A DNA stretch of 36,603 bases from Paulinella micropora (taxonomy: Eukaryota; Cercozoa; Imbricatea; Euglyphida), in assembly GCA_009731375.1 (NCBI GenBank), contig BJOX01000368.1:499336-535938 (forward strand), in the 5' to 3' direction. The notes under the pieces were generated by a model that had not been told where the DNA came from, did no database searches, and worked only from the letters and a program-made list of their open reading frames with translations. Every line of letters begins with the position of its first letter. The stretch's first letter is position 1. A program made the translations under genes and the position numbers. Below, piece by piece: positions 22,283-33,857 of the stretch.

Positions 22283-23627
22283 AAAGAAGAAGGAGTGCTC
22301 TGTTCTGCTTTGCTCTGTTCTGCTTTGCTCTGTTCTCTTCCTTTCTCTTCTGCACTGTTCTGTTCTGTTCTACTTTTCTGTACTCTCATTCTTTTCTGTT
22401 CTTCTCTGCTCTGTTCTGCTCTTCTCTGTTTTCTTCTGTTTTTTTCTGTGCTGTTCTGTGCTGTTCGGTTCTATTCGGTTCTGTTCTGTTCTGCTCTGTT
22501 CTGCTCTGTTCTGCTCTGTTCTGCTCTGTTCTTCTATGTTCTGTTCTCTGTTCTGCTCTGTTCTGCTCTGTTCTGCTCTGTCTTTTCTGTTCGGTTCTGC
22601 TCTGTTCTGGGCTGCTTTGCTCTGTTCTGCTTGGCTCTGTTCTGCTCTGTTCTGCTCTGCTCTGCTCTGTCTCTGTTCTGTTTTGTTCTGTTCTGCTCCG
22701 CTCGGATCTGTTCTGTTCGTTCTGCTCTGTTCTGTTCTGTTCTGTTCTGTTCTGTTCTGCTCTGTTCTGTTCTGCTCTGTTCTGTTCTGTTCTGTTCTGT
22801 TCTGTTCTGCTCTGCTCTGTTCTGTTTGTTTCGCTCTGTTCTGCTGTATTTCGTTCTGCTCTATTTTGTTATGATCGGGTCTGTTCTTTTCTCAGTCTGT
22901 TCTGTTCTGATCTGTTCTGATCTGTTCTGATCTGTTCTGATCTGTTCTGATTTGCTCTGTTCTGTTATGTTCTGTTCTGCTCTGCACTCGATCTGTTCTG
23001 CTCTGTTCTGCTCTGTTTTGCTCTGTCTTGCTCTGTTCTGCTCTGTTTTGCTCTGCTCTGTTCTTCTCTGTTCTGTTCTTCTCTGTTCTGTTCTGCTCGT
23101 TTCTGTTCTGCTCGTTTCTGTTCTGTTCTGTTCTGCTTTGTTCTTTATGTTCTGTTCTGTTCTATTCTGTTCTATTCTGTTCTGCTCTGTTCTGCTCTTT
23201 TCTGCTCTGTTCTGCTCGGCTCTGTTCTGCTCTGTTCTTCTCTGTTCTGTTATGTTTGTTATGTTCTGTTCTGCTCTGTTCTGTTCTGCTCTGCTCTGCT
23301 CTAGTCTGTTCTGTTCCGATCTGTTCTGTTCTGCTCTGCTCTGTTCTGCTCTGTTCTGCTCTGTTCTCCTCTGATGTGTTCTGTTGTGTTCTGTTGTGTT
23401 CTGTTTTGTTCTTCTCTGTTCTACTCTGGTCTGTTCTGCTCTATTCTTTCTGCTCTGTTCAACTCTGCTCTGGTCTATTCTGTTCTGTTCTGTTCTGTTC
23501 TGCTCTGCTCTGCTCTGTTCTGCTCTGTTCTGCTCTGTTCTGCTCTGTTCTGCTCTGTTCTATTCAGCTCTCTTCTGTTCTCCTCTGTTCTCCTCTGTTC
23601 TGTTCTGTTCTGCTGTTCTGTTCTGCT
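22283..23627. repeat. CTCTG/TTCTG pentanucleotide satellite
   Basis: About 1.35 kb of imperfect 5-bp units, TTCTG and CTCTG, strongly strand-asymmetric (almost no A). The unit has no stop in any plus-strand frame, so long meaningless open frames (CSVLFCSAL-type) arise. Local higher-order units of 10-15 bp are visible. Confidence 0.9.
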
Positions 23628-23649
23628 TATATATATATATGTATAAATA

Positions 23650-23695
<46 letters not shown>
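23650..23695. repeat. (ATT)n microsatellite before SINE
   Basis: About 15 ATT units directly preceding the tRNA-like SINE head. The SINE itself also ends in (ATT)n at 23966-23980. Confidence 0.8.
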
Positions 23696-23697
23696 GT

Positions 23698-23980
23698 GGA
23701 CACCGTGATAGCCCAGTGGTCAAGTTCTACCATCTGGGCCCTGTCGCCAGTTCGATTCCCGTCGGTGCCACCAGTATTTTCATTGAACATACCGGTCCGT
23801 CTGGACCAGTATTTTCATTGAACATACCGGTCCCCGTCTGGAAGTGTTGGAACTGCCCTTGCGGGGGTGTCATTAGAGCTTATCGTCAATTCTTCGTACT
23901 CCCCTCACGGGTGAGACGATGGAGGCGCATGTGCAGAAATGCATCAGCCATTGACAGAGAAGCACTATTATTATTATTAT
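23698..23980 (+). mobile_element. tRNA-derived SINE with ATT tail
   Basis: The head (23698-23769) is tRNA-like. It has an acceptor-like pairing GACACCG/CGGTGCC with one mismatch, an A box TAGCCCAGTGGT (23709-23720) and a B box AGTTCGATTCC (23749-23759). The anticodon and T stems do not pair properly, so this is a tRNA relic, not a functional tRNA. A 35-37 bp body unit starting CCAGTATTTTCATTGAACAT is tandemly duplicated (23771-23805 and 23806-23842). The 3' end is AGCAC(TATT)-type with (ATT)n. RNA polymerase III would transcribe it from the A and B boxes. Confidence 0.75.
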
Positions 23981-24413
23981 ATACATATATATATATGTAT
24001 ATATGTATGTATGTATGTATGGATGGATGGATGGATGAATGGTCGGATGTATGTATGGATGATTGGATGGATGCATGGATGCAAACAATATTATGTATGT
24101 ACATTATGTTATGCATATATTAGTGCATGTAAGTGCAAGTTGTGCATGTGAACTGCAGGTCGCTGGTCGATCTGGTCAGCGCTTGGTATGGAGGTCTTTT
24201 CTCGACTGCACTCCCTTGTTCAGTCATTCTCTGTTTTTGTTGCGTCGCAATCACATGTGTGGCCCGGTCGCAATCTTTGAAAGACTGAAGAAGAAATAAA
24301 TAAAACATATTTTCAAGTTGTAAGAGAACAGCCAAGAGAAGAGGAACATGGATTCTTTGGTAGCTGGCCCAAGCTATGAGTTTTTTGCTGTGCAGGGCGG
24401 GTGAGTGCAGGGC
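23981..24413. other. Microsatellites and upstream region of LIM gene
   Basis: (TATG)n and (GATG)n tracts run to about 24080, then unique sequence. An ATG at 24350 opens a short frame (MDSLVAGPSYEFFAVQG) that stops at a perfect donor-like GGGTGAGT (24400). It could be an upstream first exon of the LIM gene. Nothing else is seen. Confidence 0.5.
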
Positions 24414-24511
24414 ATGTCCAAGCTCGAGAAGTCGGCCATCAAGAAGAAATGCGCGCGCTGTCTGGGCACCATCACCTTCTTGTCGGACGGCCAGTCGGTG
24501 CTGAGCGGCAG
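24414..24511 (+). CDS. LIM-protein gene, first visible exon
   Basis: Encodes MSKLEKSAIKKKCARCLGTI and on to SVLSGR. The pair CARC and the pair CHIC at the start of the next exon make a CxxC...CxxC zinc site split by the intron. The donor is GGCAG|GTGCAT; phase 2 fits the next exon. The true start may be upstream (a possible exon with ATG at 24350). This gene runs through eleven exons to 33857 and encodes a host cytoskeletal-type or signalling protein with an uncharacterised N-terminal half and a LIM array. Confidence 0.7.
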
Positions 24512-24660
24512 GTGCATACGTACATACATAATTTCATACATTTCATACATATATACATATGTACATAGATATATACATACACATACATACTATACATACA
24601 GATACATACTACGTACATGTATATACATGCATACAACATGTATTTATTTGTTTTCTACAG

Positions 24661-25761
24661 GTGCCACATCTGCGGCAACGAGTACACGCTGGCGCAGGAC
24701 ATGATTCCTGTGCCCTGCGTGTATGAGACTGTAGTGGACTTGTCGGCGGTGGGCTGGGCCAATGAGACCAGCCCGTCGCACGACCTGGACAGGCGGCGCC
24801 GCACGTGGACCAGCAAGCTCGCACAGAACCGCCGCGAACAAAGACACCCCAACGGAGTGAGCCAAGAGAACACCATCGGGTTTCTGCTGGAGCAGATGAT
24901 GGAGCAGGTGGGGGAGGTGGATGGTGCGGTGCTGAAGGCTTGCCATCAAGCGCAGGCAGCCTGTGTCGAGCCGGTCGGCGACCTGGCACGTTTGAGCTGT
25001 TTACTGTCTTTGCTGTGGCGCCCGCTGTTCTGCAGCTGCAAGGGTCTGCCGGCCAAGCCTGCCCCGGCGCGCCCGTCCTGCAACGCGCTGCTCATGGCGC
25101 AGTTCCTCAACTGCGATGGAGCCAACCGCATCGTGGCCCGCCTGGCCCCGCAGTACACGGCGCCCGCGCTGGACAAAGACCAGCACCTGCAGCAGCAATA
25201 CCTGGGCATCCAGCAAATGTGCGTTGCCATCGTCTGGCGGGTGGAATATTTCTGTTCGCTGCACTCCGGTTGCTCGACTTGCCCGCTACAGACGCGAGGT
25301 GAGGTGTGGTGGAAGCGCCAGGCCTTGTCGACGGTGCTGGTGCACCTGTCCAACACCGCCATCTCGCCGGGCACCATCGCCACGCTCTTCACGCTCCTCC
25401 TCACCAACCCCGACCGGCCCGCCCAGCCCCACCCCTTTCCGCTCCAGTCCTTAGACCTGCCTCCCCCGCGCGAATTCCTGTGCGTGTCGATCTGGCCTCT
25501 GATCTGCTTTGGGCTGGCCTATTCCACACTGGCCACCATGAAGGACGGGCTGGAAGCGCTGTCCATGTTCGTGCTGCGCAAACCTGACAACGCCACCGCC
25601 ATGTGCCAGACTGAGTGGTGGTTCTCCCACTGGCTGCCGCTGCTTACGTGCGGCCCGCACATTTTCTTAGACCCTAATGGCCAGCAGCAGGCGTCCGGCA
25701 AGGACAACAAAGAGATCTTCAGCTTGGCGGCCAACATCGTGTGTGAACTACTCAGCCATCG
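24661..25761 (+). CDS. LIM-protein gene exon 2
   Basis: 1101 nt after a clean acceptor TTTTCTACAG. It completes the zinc pair (CHICGNEYTL) and encodes about 367 residues of largely helical, GC-rich sequence (for example IGFLLEQMMEQVGEVDG, WPLICFGLAYSTLATM, LSMFVLRKPDNA). No domain is recognised. The donor CATCG|GTCGCC joins in frame to exon 3 (SHR-FNQDGEL). A GTGAGG inside (25301) is not needed because the frame stays protein-like beyond it. Confidence 0.75.
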
Positions 25762-25948
25762 GTCGCCAGCATCCTGCTTTTCCCACCTATAGCATTTGCA
25801 GAAAACTCGTAAAAGTAAATAAATGAATAAGTGCATATATACGTACATAAATTCATAAGCCCATGAGTAAATAAATAAATAAATAAACAGGTCTTGCATA
25901 GGATTGTAATCAAACGTTGCAGTACTTTCGTGCATCTGTGTGTTTCAG

Positions 25949-26114
25949 CTTCAACCAGGATGGAGAGCTGCGTGCAAACATCAGCAGTCCCAACTTGTTC
26001 GTGTCTTTGTCGCCCGTCAACGAGCCTTTTGCCTTCAAGCGCACCTTGAATTCTGCAGCAAATGCCAAAGTCGATCTAGGCGAGGATTACTTTGATTTCG
26101 TACAAGATGCGTTG
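25949..26114 (+). CDS. LIM-protein gene exon 3
   Basis: Acceptor TGTGTTTCAG. Encodes FNQDGELRANISSPNLFVSL and on to GEDYFDFVQDAL; donor GCGTTG|GTATGC, phase 0. No domain is recognised. Confidence 0.7.
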
Positions 26115-26250
26115 GTATGCAGCCATCTCTGCAATTGCCTTCATTTTACGACTCCCTTCTTTAAATCTCTACCCTGCTTCCTCTCTCTTTACCGTGCCTC
26201 CACATTGCCATTGCACGCACTGCAGCCATGCGATGCGTGGACATGCGCAG

Positions 26251-26355
26251 GGGCTGCTGGAAGATTACACAGGATGGACGCCGCAAGCAATTGGTTTGTC
26301 GCGGGTCCAGCCCCTTATATTTCCGTGCATGCTTTTGAAGCGCGTGGCCGAGCTG
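26251..26355 (+). CDS. LIM-protein gene exon 4
   Basis: Acceptor ACATGCGCAG chosen because it gives phase 0 with exon 3. Encodes GLLEDYTGWTPQAIGLSRVQ and on to LLKRVAEL; donor GAGCTG|GTGAGT. An earlier AG at 26225 would need another phase. Confidence 0.65.
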
Positions 26356-26400
26356 GTGAGTGGGTGGATGGGCTGTGCTGCTGGCCTGTCTCTTTACTGT

Positions 26401-26845
<445 letters not shown>

Positions 26846-26986
26846 GTTTGCGCACGCAAGGCAGTGGTGCGCAAATGCAGGGTGCAAGAAGGCAGTAGTG
26901 CGGCATTTGAGGGGGCAAGAAGGCAGTAATGCGGCAATACGCCCACGGGCCTCTGTGCTGTGGCCAAGTGTTGTGCATGTCTCTAG

Positions 26987-28706
26987 GCGGTTCGGCCAAG
27001 ACCAAGCTCCTGCAGCGGCGGAGGAAGCGGCTGCAGGCTGAGCTGGACTTCTTCGACTTCGTGATCAAGTACCTCATGTCACTGTCTGGCCGGCCGCACC
27101 TGCACCGCAACTACGCCGACAAGCTCGTCGTTCACCTCGAGAAGCGGCTGCACACAGATCATGGCCGCGCCGGCGGGCTGGAAAGGTTTACGTCTCTCTT
27201 CTCGGGGAATAAAAATATTAGGAAAAGTTTAGCGCTAGTGATGAAGGCGTTGCCTGCTCGCGCGTCTGTCAAGCCGTCCAATCAACTCTTCGACTCGGAA
27301 GCTCAACTGCAGCAGGCAAAGGTCAAGCCCAGCAAGTACAACCGACGCGCGTCCGCGGACCTCTCGGCCGCGCCGCCCGCAGACCAACTTGTTGCACTGC
27401 GAATCATTCTGCCCGCGCTGTACGGCAAGGGCTTCCACAACGTGCTCTGCAAAAGCACCTACACGCTGGAGCAGGTAAAACACCTGATTATCAAGGGTCT
27501 GCCGGAGTCGCGGCCAGTGCAGTGGCGCAAGTTACCTATTGTGCACCCGCGCGAGTTTCGGCTCAGCAACAGCCAGCTGCAGGCCCACTACGCAGAGACG
27601 GAGCCGCTGCACCAGCTGTTGGATATGGCGCACGAGCTCCACTGGCTGTACATGGTGCACCGCGCCGACACCGCGCAGCCGCAGCAGCTCGTGCGCATCC
27701 AGCTGCCGCCAGAGCTCACAGGTGGCTCCTTCACCCTCTCCTTGCCACTCTGGGCCACCGCTACTCTGATTCAGCAGCTGACCTACCAACAACTTAAAGA
27801 CAAACGCCTGCATGACATGCCCTTCGTGCGAGGCATGACCGTGGCGGAGATGCACCTATCGCTCATTGAGCACGCCGTGCACCAACGCGAGGCTGCCCAC
27901 TCTCCTGGCACGCTACCGGACTGCCTGCAGAGCCAGCAGACAGTGAAGGAGCTCCAGTCCCCCTCAATCTTGACCAACTCCTGCTTGATCCTGTACTTGT
28001 ACTTGCTAGAGCACGAGGTGGAGATCGCCGAAGAGGCTCTCAACAAGCTGGCGCAGTCGGGCTACTTCACGCCGCGAGCCAGCCCTGCTAAAGCAGCTTC
28101 TTCCATTCCACCTCATCTGCCTTCACTTGCTCCGCTTGTCGAAGTCGCGTTGCCAGATGCTTCCGTACCCGAAGCTGGAAGCGCGGCCCAGCCTGTACAA
28201 GCCGAGCGAATCACACAGTCCCTAGACGATTCGATCACCCTTTCAAAGAGGTTGAACGTGTCCATCCGCAAAAGTCGCAGGTTTTCCTTGGTGGAAGTGG
28301 AGAAAAGGGCACAGGCGGTCAAGAAAGAACAGGAGGCTGAAGATGCCAAACAGAGGAAGGAAGCGGATGCAAAAGAGGTGAAGAAGCGGATGGCACTGGA
28401 AAAGCAAGCAGTGGAGAGCTCCAGGAAAGAGCAGTTGGAAGTGCAGGCCTATGAAGAGAACGCACAAAAGCACGAGGAGGACAGGGAAGTTGGAGGAGGA
28501 AGGAAGCCAAGGGGCCGAGGACAGGGCGGAGGACAGGCCAAGTGCACACACTGCGCAGAGGTGGTGCAGGAGGAAGATCAGTATGAAAAAAGCGGACAGA
28601 TCTACTGCGAGCGGCACTACCTGGCGCTCTTCTGCTCCTGTCGTGGCTGCGATAAGCTTATCAACAAGCACGAAGAATATTCCAGACTCTCCGTGGGAGA
28701 ACATGA
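26987..28706 (+). CDS. LIM-protein gene exon 6
   Basis: 1720 nt. The first part (GGSAKTKLLQRRRKRLQAEL...) and the middle (LRIILPALYGKGFHNVLCKS..., HQLLDMAHELHWLYMVHRAD) are uncharacterised. A charged coiled coil follows (about 28300-28500). A Gly-rich linker is next, then half a LIM (CTHC...YCERHY) and the first finger of the first complete LIM (CRGCDKLINKHEEYSRL). Donor ACATGA|GTATCC sits at the very edge of the (TATC)n array. Phase 2 fits exon 7. Confidence 0.8.
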
Positions 28707-28710
28707 GTAT

Positions 28711-28712
28711 CC

Positions 28713-28783
<71 letters not shown>

Positions 28784-28822
28784 CATCCGTCCATACATCC
28801 ATCCATCCATCTATCTATCTAC

Positions 28823-28895
<73 letters not shown>

Positions 28896-28904
28896 CTATC
28901 TATC

Positions 28905-28977
<73 letters not shown>

Positions 28978-28978
28978 C
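28711..28978. repeat. (TATC)n microsatellite, intron 6
   Basis: About 270 bp of TATC with a (CATC)n block near 28785-28815. It begins at the donor site of exon 6. Confidence 0.9.
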
Positions 28979-29084
28979 TGTAGACGGTCTCTGCCACTGG
29001 CAACTCAGCCTGGGGTTCAGATCTAACTATCTCCTATATTGACGGTTTGTGTCCGCCGTTGATCGCGCGCAGCGCAGGGCTAAC

Positions 29085-29620
29085 AGGCGGACAACTCCCG
29101 ACCGGGGCCGTGATGCAAATGGTTGATGAAGTCGAGGTTGTAGAAGGTAACTCACAACTAGCGTTAAGTCCCGAAACCTCGGCTTGGGTGGCCATCATCT
29201 CCTTATGGCACACGCCCCTGGGGGGAGTCTTTTTAGTGGTTGTTCTGTACAGTTATTAGGGCTCGGCTACCTTTCGGCTTGAACTGGGCACGGGCACCAA
29301 CCCGAGTGGATGGTTGGTGTGCAGCTTGTGAAGTGCTGAGAGTTCCTGTCCGGGGGTAGTCTTGGCCTTGGACTGACTTGTGTTCCGACGTGAGTTTTAG
29401 TGACCAGTGGCTACGGCAAATGGCCACTACTCTCGACGTCGGCCCACTTCTGTCAGCACTGCAGCTGGTTCGGTAGTCCTCCGTCGCCACTACCCAGTGG
29501 TGTCCTGACAAATGGGAAAGGTTCAGAGGCTAAACGGGAGTGGGGATTTCCCTGTGTGCTGGTAGACATATTAGCAGGGAGATCTTTAAGATATAGTCCA
29601 ACCCCGCGAAAGGCGGGCCC
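29085..29620 (+). ncRNA. Group I intron ribozyme core (IC1-like)
   Basis: R element GTTCAGAGGCTAAACG (29521-29536) and S element AAGATATAGTCC (29588-29599) match the group I consensus. P7 forms between GGCTA (29528-29532) and TAGTC (29594-29598) with one G-U. P3 forms between ACTCCCG (29094-29100) and CGGGAGT (29535-29541), 7 bp perfect, in the right topology around P7. P8 is GCTGG/TTAGC (29558-29575) with an outer CCCT/AGGG. A P9-like hairpin CCGC-GAAAG-GCGG follows S. The ~420 nt between P3 and R leave room for a large P4-P6 with extensions. Splice sites were not located, so activity is unknown. Confidence 0.75.
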
Positions 29621-29697
29621 CGGGGCAAGCCTCACGTGCTCCTGTACGTGTCTGGATTTACTAGGCCGCCCGTCCAGCCAGGATGGGTGGACTAGCG

Positions 29698-29810
29698 CCC
29701 ACTCCCAGCCCGCTACCCAGTCGCCGATTGGCGGCGGAGTGGAATGGATGCATATGTCTTCGGATGGAATGCGGAGTGGAATGGATGCAGAGCTGATAGA
29801 CCAAACATAT
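29698..29810 (+). repeat. Structured tail module, copy 1
   Basis: Shares CCAGCCCGCTACCCAGTCGC, GGTGGAATGGATGC-like, GTCTTCGGAT and GAGCTGATAGACCAAACATA with copies 2 and 3. This copy has an internal ~27-bp duplication around GGAGTGGAATGGATGCA. (TATC)n follows. Confidence 0.75.
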
Positions 29811-29836
29811 CCATCTATCTATCTGTCTGTCTATAC

Positions 29837-29905
<69 letters not shown>
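29811..29905. repeat. (TATC)n tail after copy 1
   Basis: A TATC array with a few CATC and GTC variants. Then about 80 bp of plain intron to the acceptor GTTGCTAG. Confidence 0.85.
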
Positions 29906-29907
<2 letters not shown>

Positions 29908-29985
29908 CTATCTGCTTTGCCCTACCCTCATAGATATCTTCGACGTATGGGTGCGTGCTACTGGAAGATGATGTGGTGTTGCTAG

Positions 29986-30110
29986 GTACCTCTTCCACCA
30001 AAACCACGTCCAGTGCTTCGAGTGCAAAAAAGAGCTCAAGGACGGAGATCCTGTCGTGCATTTTCCCACGCATAGAATTTACTGTGAAGAGCACTATCTC
30101 AAAAGGCACG
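29986..30110 (+). CDS. LIM-protein gene exon 7
   Basis: Completes the first full LIM: YLFHQNHVQCFECKKELKDG with H-x2-C-x2-C, then YCEEHY. Acceptor GTTGCTAG; donor GGCACG|GTATAT, phase 1. Confidence 0.85.
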
Positions 30111-30268
30111 GTATATAATGTCTCTTAGCCATGTTTTGCCGGAAGCAAGCTCAGCGCCATGCAAAGACATGTCCCTTGGTTCGTTTGTGCCCTGTCGATC
30201 CAAGTGATGTGAGTGCTCTTTCTTGCTTGACTGAGTGCTTTTACCAACGTGCTTTTTCTTGCTGTTAG

Positions 30269-30404
30269 GCGAAAGGTGTTGTTTGTGCCGAGAGATGATC
30301 TCCACGGAGCGGATGGTGGTGGGCTCAGAAAGTTTTCACCCGACATGTTTCAGCTGCTGCGGACCCTGCCAACAAGTGCTCGATGCAGACGACGCGTTTA
30401 TCAG
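30269..30404 (+). CDS. LIM-protein gene exon 8
   Basis: Encodes the first finger of LIM 2: CCLCREMISTERMVVGSESF, HPTCFSCCGPC, to DDAFI. Acceptor GCTGTTAG. Donor TATCAG|GTCACA (phase 2) gives the best continuation. A read-through to 30450 ends in RCAAHY and a stop and is the alternative. Confidence 0.75.
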
Positions 30405-30676
30405 GTCACATCCTCAGACAACATATATGCGGTGCGCGGCGCATTACTGACGACATTCACGTGGCAAAAGCGCTCAATTTTAAACTCATTCTTTTCAGTC
30501 ATTCTATTGGGAACACGAACATGCTGAGAACATCATTACAAGCCCTGGTTCTGAGCCTTTAAACGATGGCTTCAGCATTGTCATGCTTCCACGATTGAAG
30601 CTGAACGACGAGACCAAAATTCCATGACTTCCCCTCTTGAATGTCTAGAGTAATACCTCATGTGTTTGCTGCGTAG

Positions 30677-30763
30677 CCTGCCGTGGGACTCCAAGGAGAT
30701 GGTGTCCTGGACCAGTCGCCTGCCCGTGCACAGCGATGAGGACAAGCGCAGCACCCTGCAGCG
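30677..30763 (+). CDS. LIM-protein gene exon 9
   Basis: Encodes [20 protein letters not shown] and EDKRSTLQR, an insert within LIM 2. Acceptor CTGCGTAG; donor CAGCG|GTACGT. Phases fit both neighbours. Confidence 0.7.
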
Positions 30764-30771
30764 GTACGTAG

Positions 30772-31356
<585 letters not shown>

Positions 31357-31364
31357 GTGTCCAT

Positions 31365-31452
31365 CTCCAGCCCCTGCTCAGTCACCCTCGGGTGACTGGG
31401 TGGAATGGCTTCCTATGTCTTCGGATATGCAGAGCTGATAGACCAAACATAT
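31365..31452 (+). repeat. Structured tail module, copy 2
   Basis: Carries a perfect hairpin CAGTCACC-CTCG-GGTGACTG at the place of the weaker hairpin in copies 1 and 3. Then GGTGGAATGG, TATGTC-TTCG-GATATG (a cUUCGg tetraloop hairpin) and GAGCTGATAGACCAAACATA. (TATC)n follows. It is flanked by TATC on both sides. Confidence 0.75.
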
Positions 31453-31472
31453 CTATCTATCTATCTATCAAA

Positions 31473-31563
<91 letters not shown>

Positions 31564-31630
31564 ATCTACCTACCTACCTACCTACCTACCTACCTACCTA
31601 CCTACCTATCTATCCATCTATCTATCTATC
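31453..31630. repeat. (TATC)n and (TACC)n
   Basis: TATC array following tail copy 2, switching to TACC near 31567-31608. Confidence 0.9.
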
Positions 31631-31645
31631 GAGCTTAGTGCTCTT

Positions 31646-31734
31646 TCCCAGCCCGCTACCCAGTCGCCGATTGGAGGCGGGGTGGAATGGATGCCTGTGT
31701 CTTCGGATATGCCGAGCTGATAGACCAAACATAT
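31646..31734 (+). repeat. Structured tail module, copy 3
   Basis: Closest to copy 1 in its 5' half (CCAGCCCGCTACCCAGTCGC) and to copy 2 in its 3' half (CTTCGGATATGC). The UUCG hairpin stem reads TGTGTC/GATATG: an A-U pair is replaced by G-U with pairing kept. (TATC)n follows. Confidence 0.75.
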
Positions 31735-31915
<181 letters not shown>

Positions 31916-31919
31916 TTAG

Positions 31920-32286
31920 GTCACAACTGGCGGAAGCCATCATTTGCAATGACTGTTTCTGGGAGCGTTTGCTCCCGGACTGCGGCGTGTGCCAGCAGCC
32001 GATCGGACACGGAAAGCGAGTTTGGGTTAAGGGTGCCATTAAGGATGAAGTGTTCCACGAAAGCTGTTTCGTTTGCGCAGTGCCAACTTGCCTCAGCAGC
32101 TCTGGAGAACTGCATGCGCAAGATGACAAGTGGTATTGCTCGCAGCATTTCCGCCCGAACGGTGGGAGGGCCTGTGCGATTTGCGAGCAGATCATTCGGG
32201 AGCAGGGTGTGCTGATCAGGGACATTCTCTACCATGCCACTTGCATCCAGTGCCAGGCCTGCACAGCGCCGCTGTCGCAGGACCAG
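31920..32286 (+). CDS. LIM-protein gene exon 10
   Basis: Ends LIM 2 (IICNDCF). Encodes all of LIM 3 ([33 protein letters not shown]) and the first part of LIM 4 ([26 protein letters not shown]). Donor GACCAG|GTCTAT lies at the start of the next TATC array. Confidence 0.88.
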
Positions 32287-33314
<1,028 letters not shown>

Positions 33315-33857
33315 ATCTTTGTGGCCGAAGACGCGCTGCGCGGCACCGCCCAACAACGCCTGCTCTGCGCACTCCACTTCCGCAGTGAGAAATTGCGGTT
33401 GATGGCCTCGTCAAGGGAGAATGGCTTGCCCAACTGTGGGAGCTGTGGCCAGTCGATCCGTCTTGGCGGGATCCGGCTGGAGGGTGGAGATTTCTATCAT
33501 GACAAGTGCATCGCCTGTTCGGTGTGTGGATGCCGATTGCGTGCAGGGCCAGTAGCCAGGACAGAGGAAGAGGCCTCGTGGAGCCCTGTTTTCAAAGCAC
33601 CCACTTCAGCGCCAGCCAACCAAGAAGGACTCCTGTACTGTCAGATGCATTACGCGCACACCTTCATATCCTCTTGTCCGCAGTGCAGTCAGCCTCTGGC
33701 AGGAAAGGTAGCCAAGATCGCAGCAGCGCGCTACCACGCAGCGTGTTTGGTGTGCTCGTATTGCGGAGTGGATGTGAAGCCGCCACAATTTTCACAAGAT
33801 GCACACACCAAATTGTTGTACTGCTGGGAACATAGCTATATTCCTGTCAGCTACTAA
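33315..33857 (+). CDS. LIM-protein gene last exon
   Basis: Ends LIM 4 ([20 protein letters not shown] then HF). Encodes LIM 5 ([29 protein letters not shown], with a ~20-residue insert) and LIM 6 ([28 protein letters not shown]). Ends IPVSY and stop. The zinc ligands of all three LIMs are intact. The array of six full LIM domains suggests a scaffold for cytoskeletal or signalling partners. Confidence 0.9.
   Translation: MFVAEDALRGTAQQRLLCALHFRSEKLRLMASSRENGLPNCGSCGQSIRLGGIRLEGGDFYHDKCIACSVCGCRLRAGPVARTEEEASWSPVFKAPTSAPANQEGLLYCQMHYAHTFISSCPQCSQPLAGKVAKIAAARYHAACLVCSYCGVDVKPPQFSQDAHTKLLYCWEHSYIPVSY

Larger units (their letters stand above)
28979..29810 (+). mobile_element. Group I intron-bearing retroposon-like element
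   Basis: An ~830-bp non-repetitive island inside a spliceosomal intron, flanked by (TATC)n on both sides. Its body (about 29085-29620) carries a group I ribozyme core. Its 3' ~115 bp is a structured tail that recurs at 31365 and 31646, each time followed by (TATC)n. Shared 3' ends with a microsatellite tail and varying 5' ends are how 5'-truncated LINE/SINE copies look. No protein of useful size is encoded. Confidence 0.6.

Noticed and set aside
23698-23769. Functional tRNA gene
   Set aside because: The A and B boxes are good, but the T stem and anticodon stem do not pair and the acceptor has a mismatch; the duplicated body and ATT tail fit a SINE better.
21724-23821. Long plus-strand frames through the CTTT and TTCTG repeats
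   Set aside because: The pentanucleotide has no stop in any of three frames, so long frames are expected; the products are low-complexity Cys/Leu/Ser/Phe strings.
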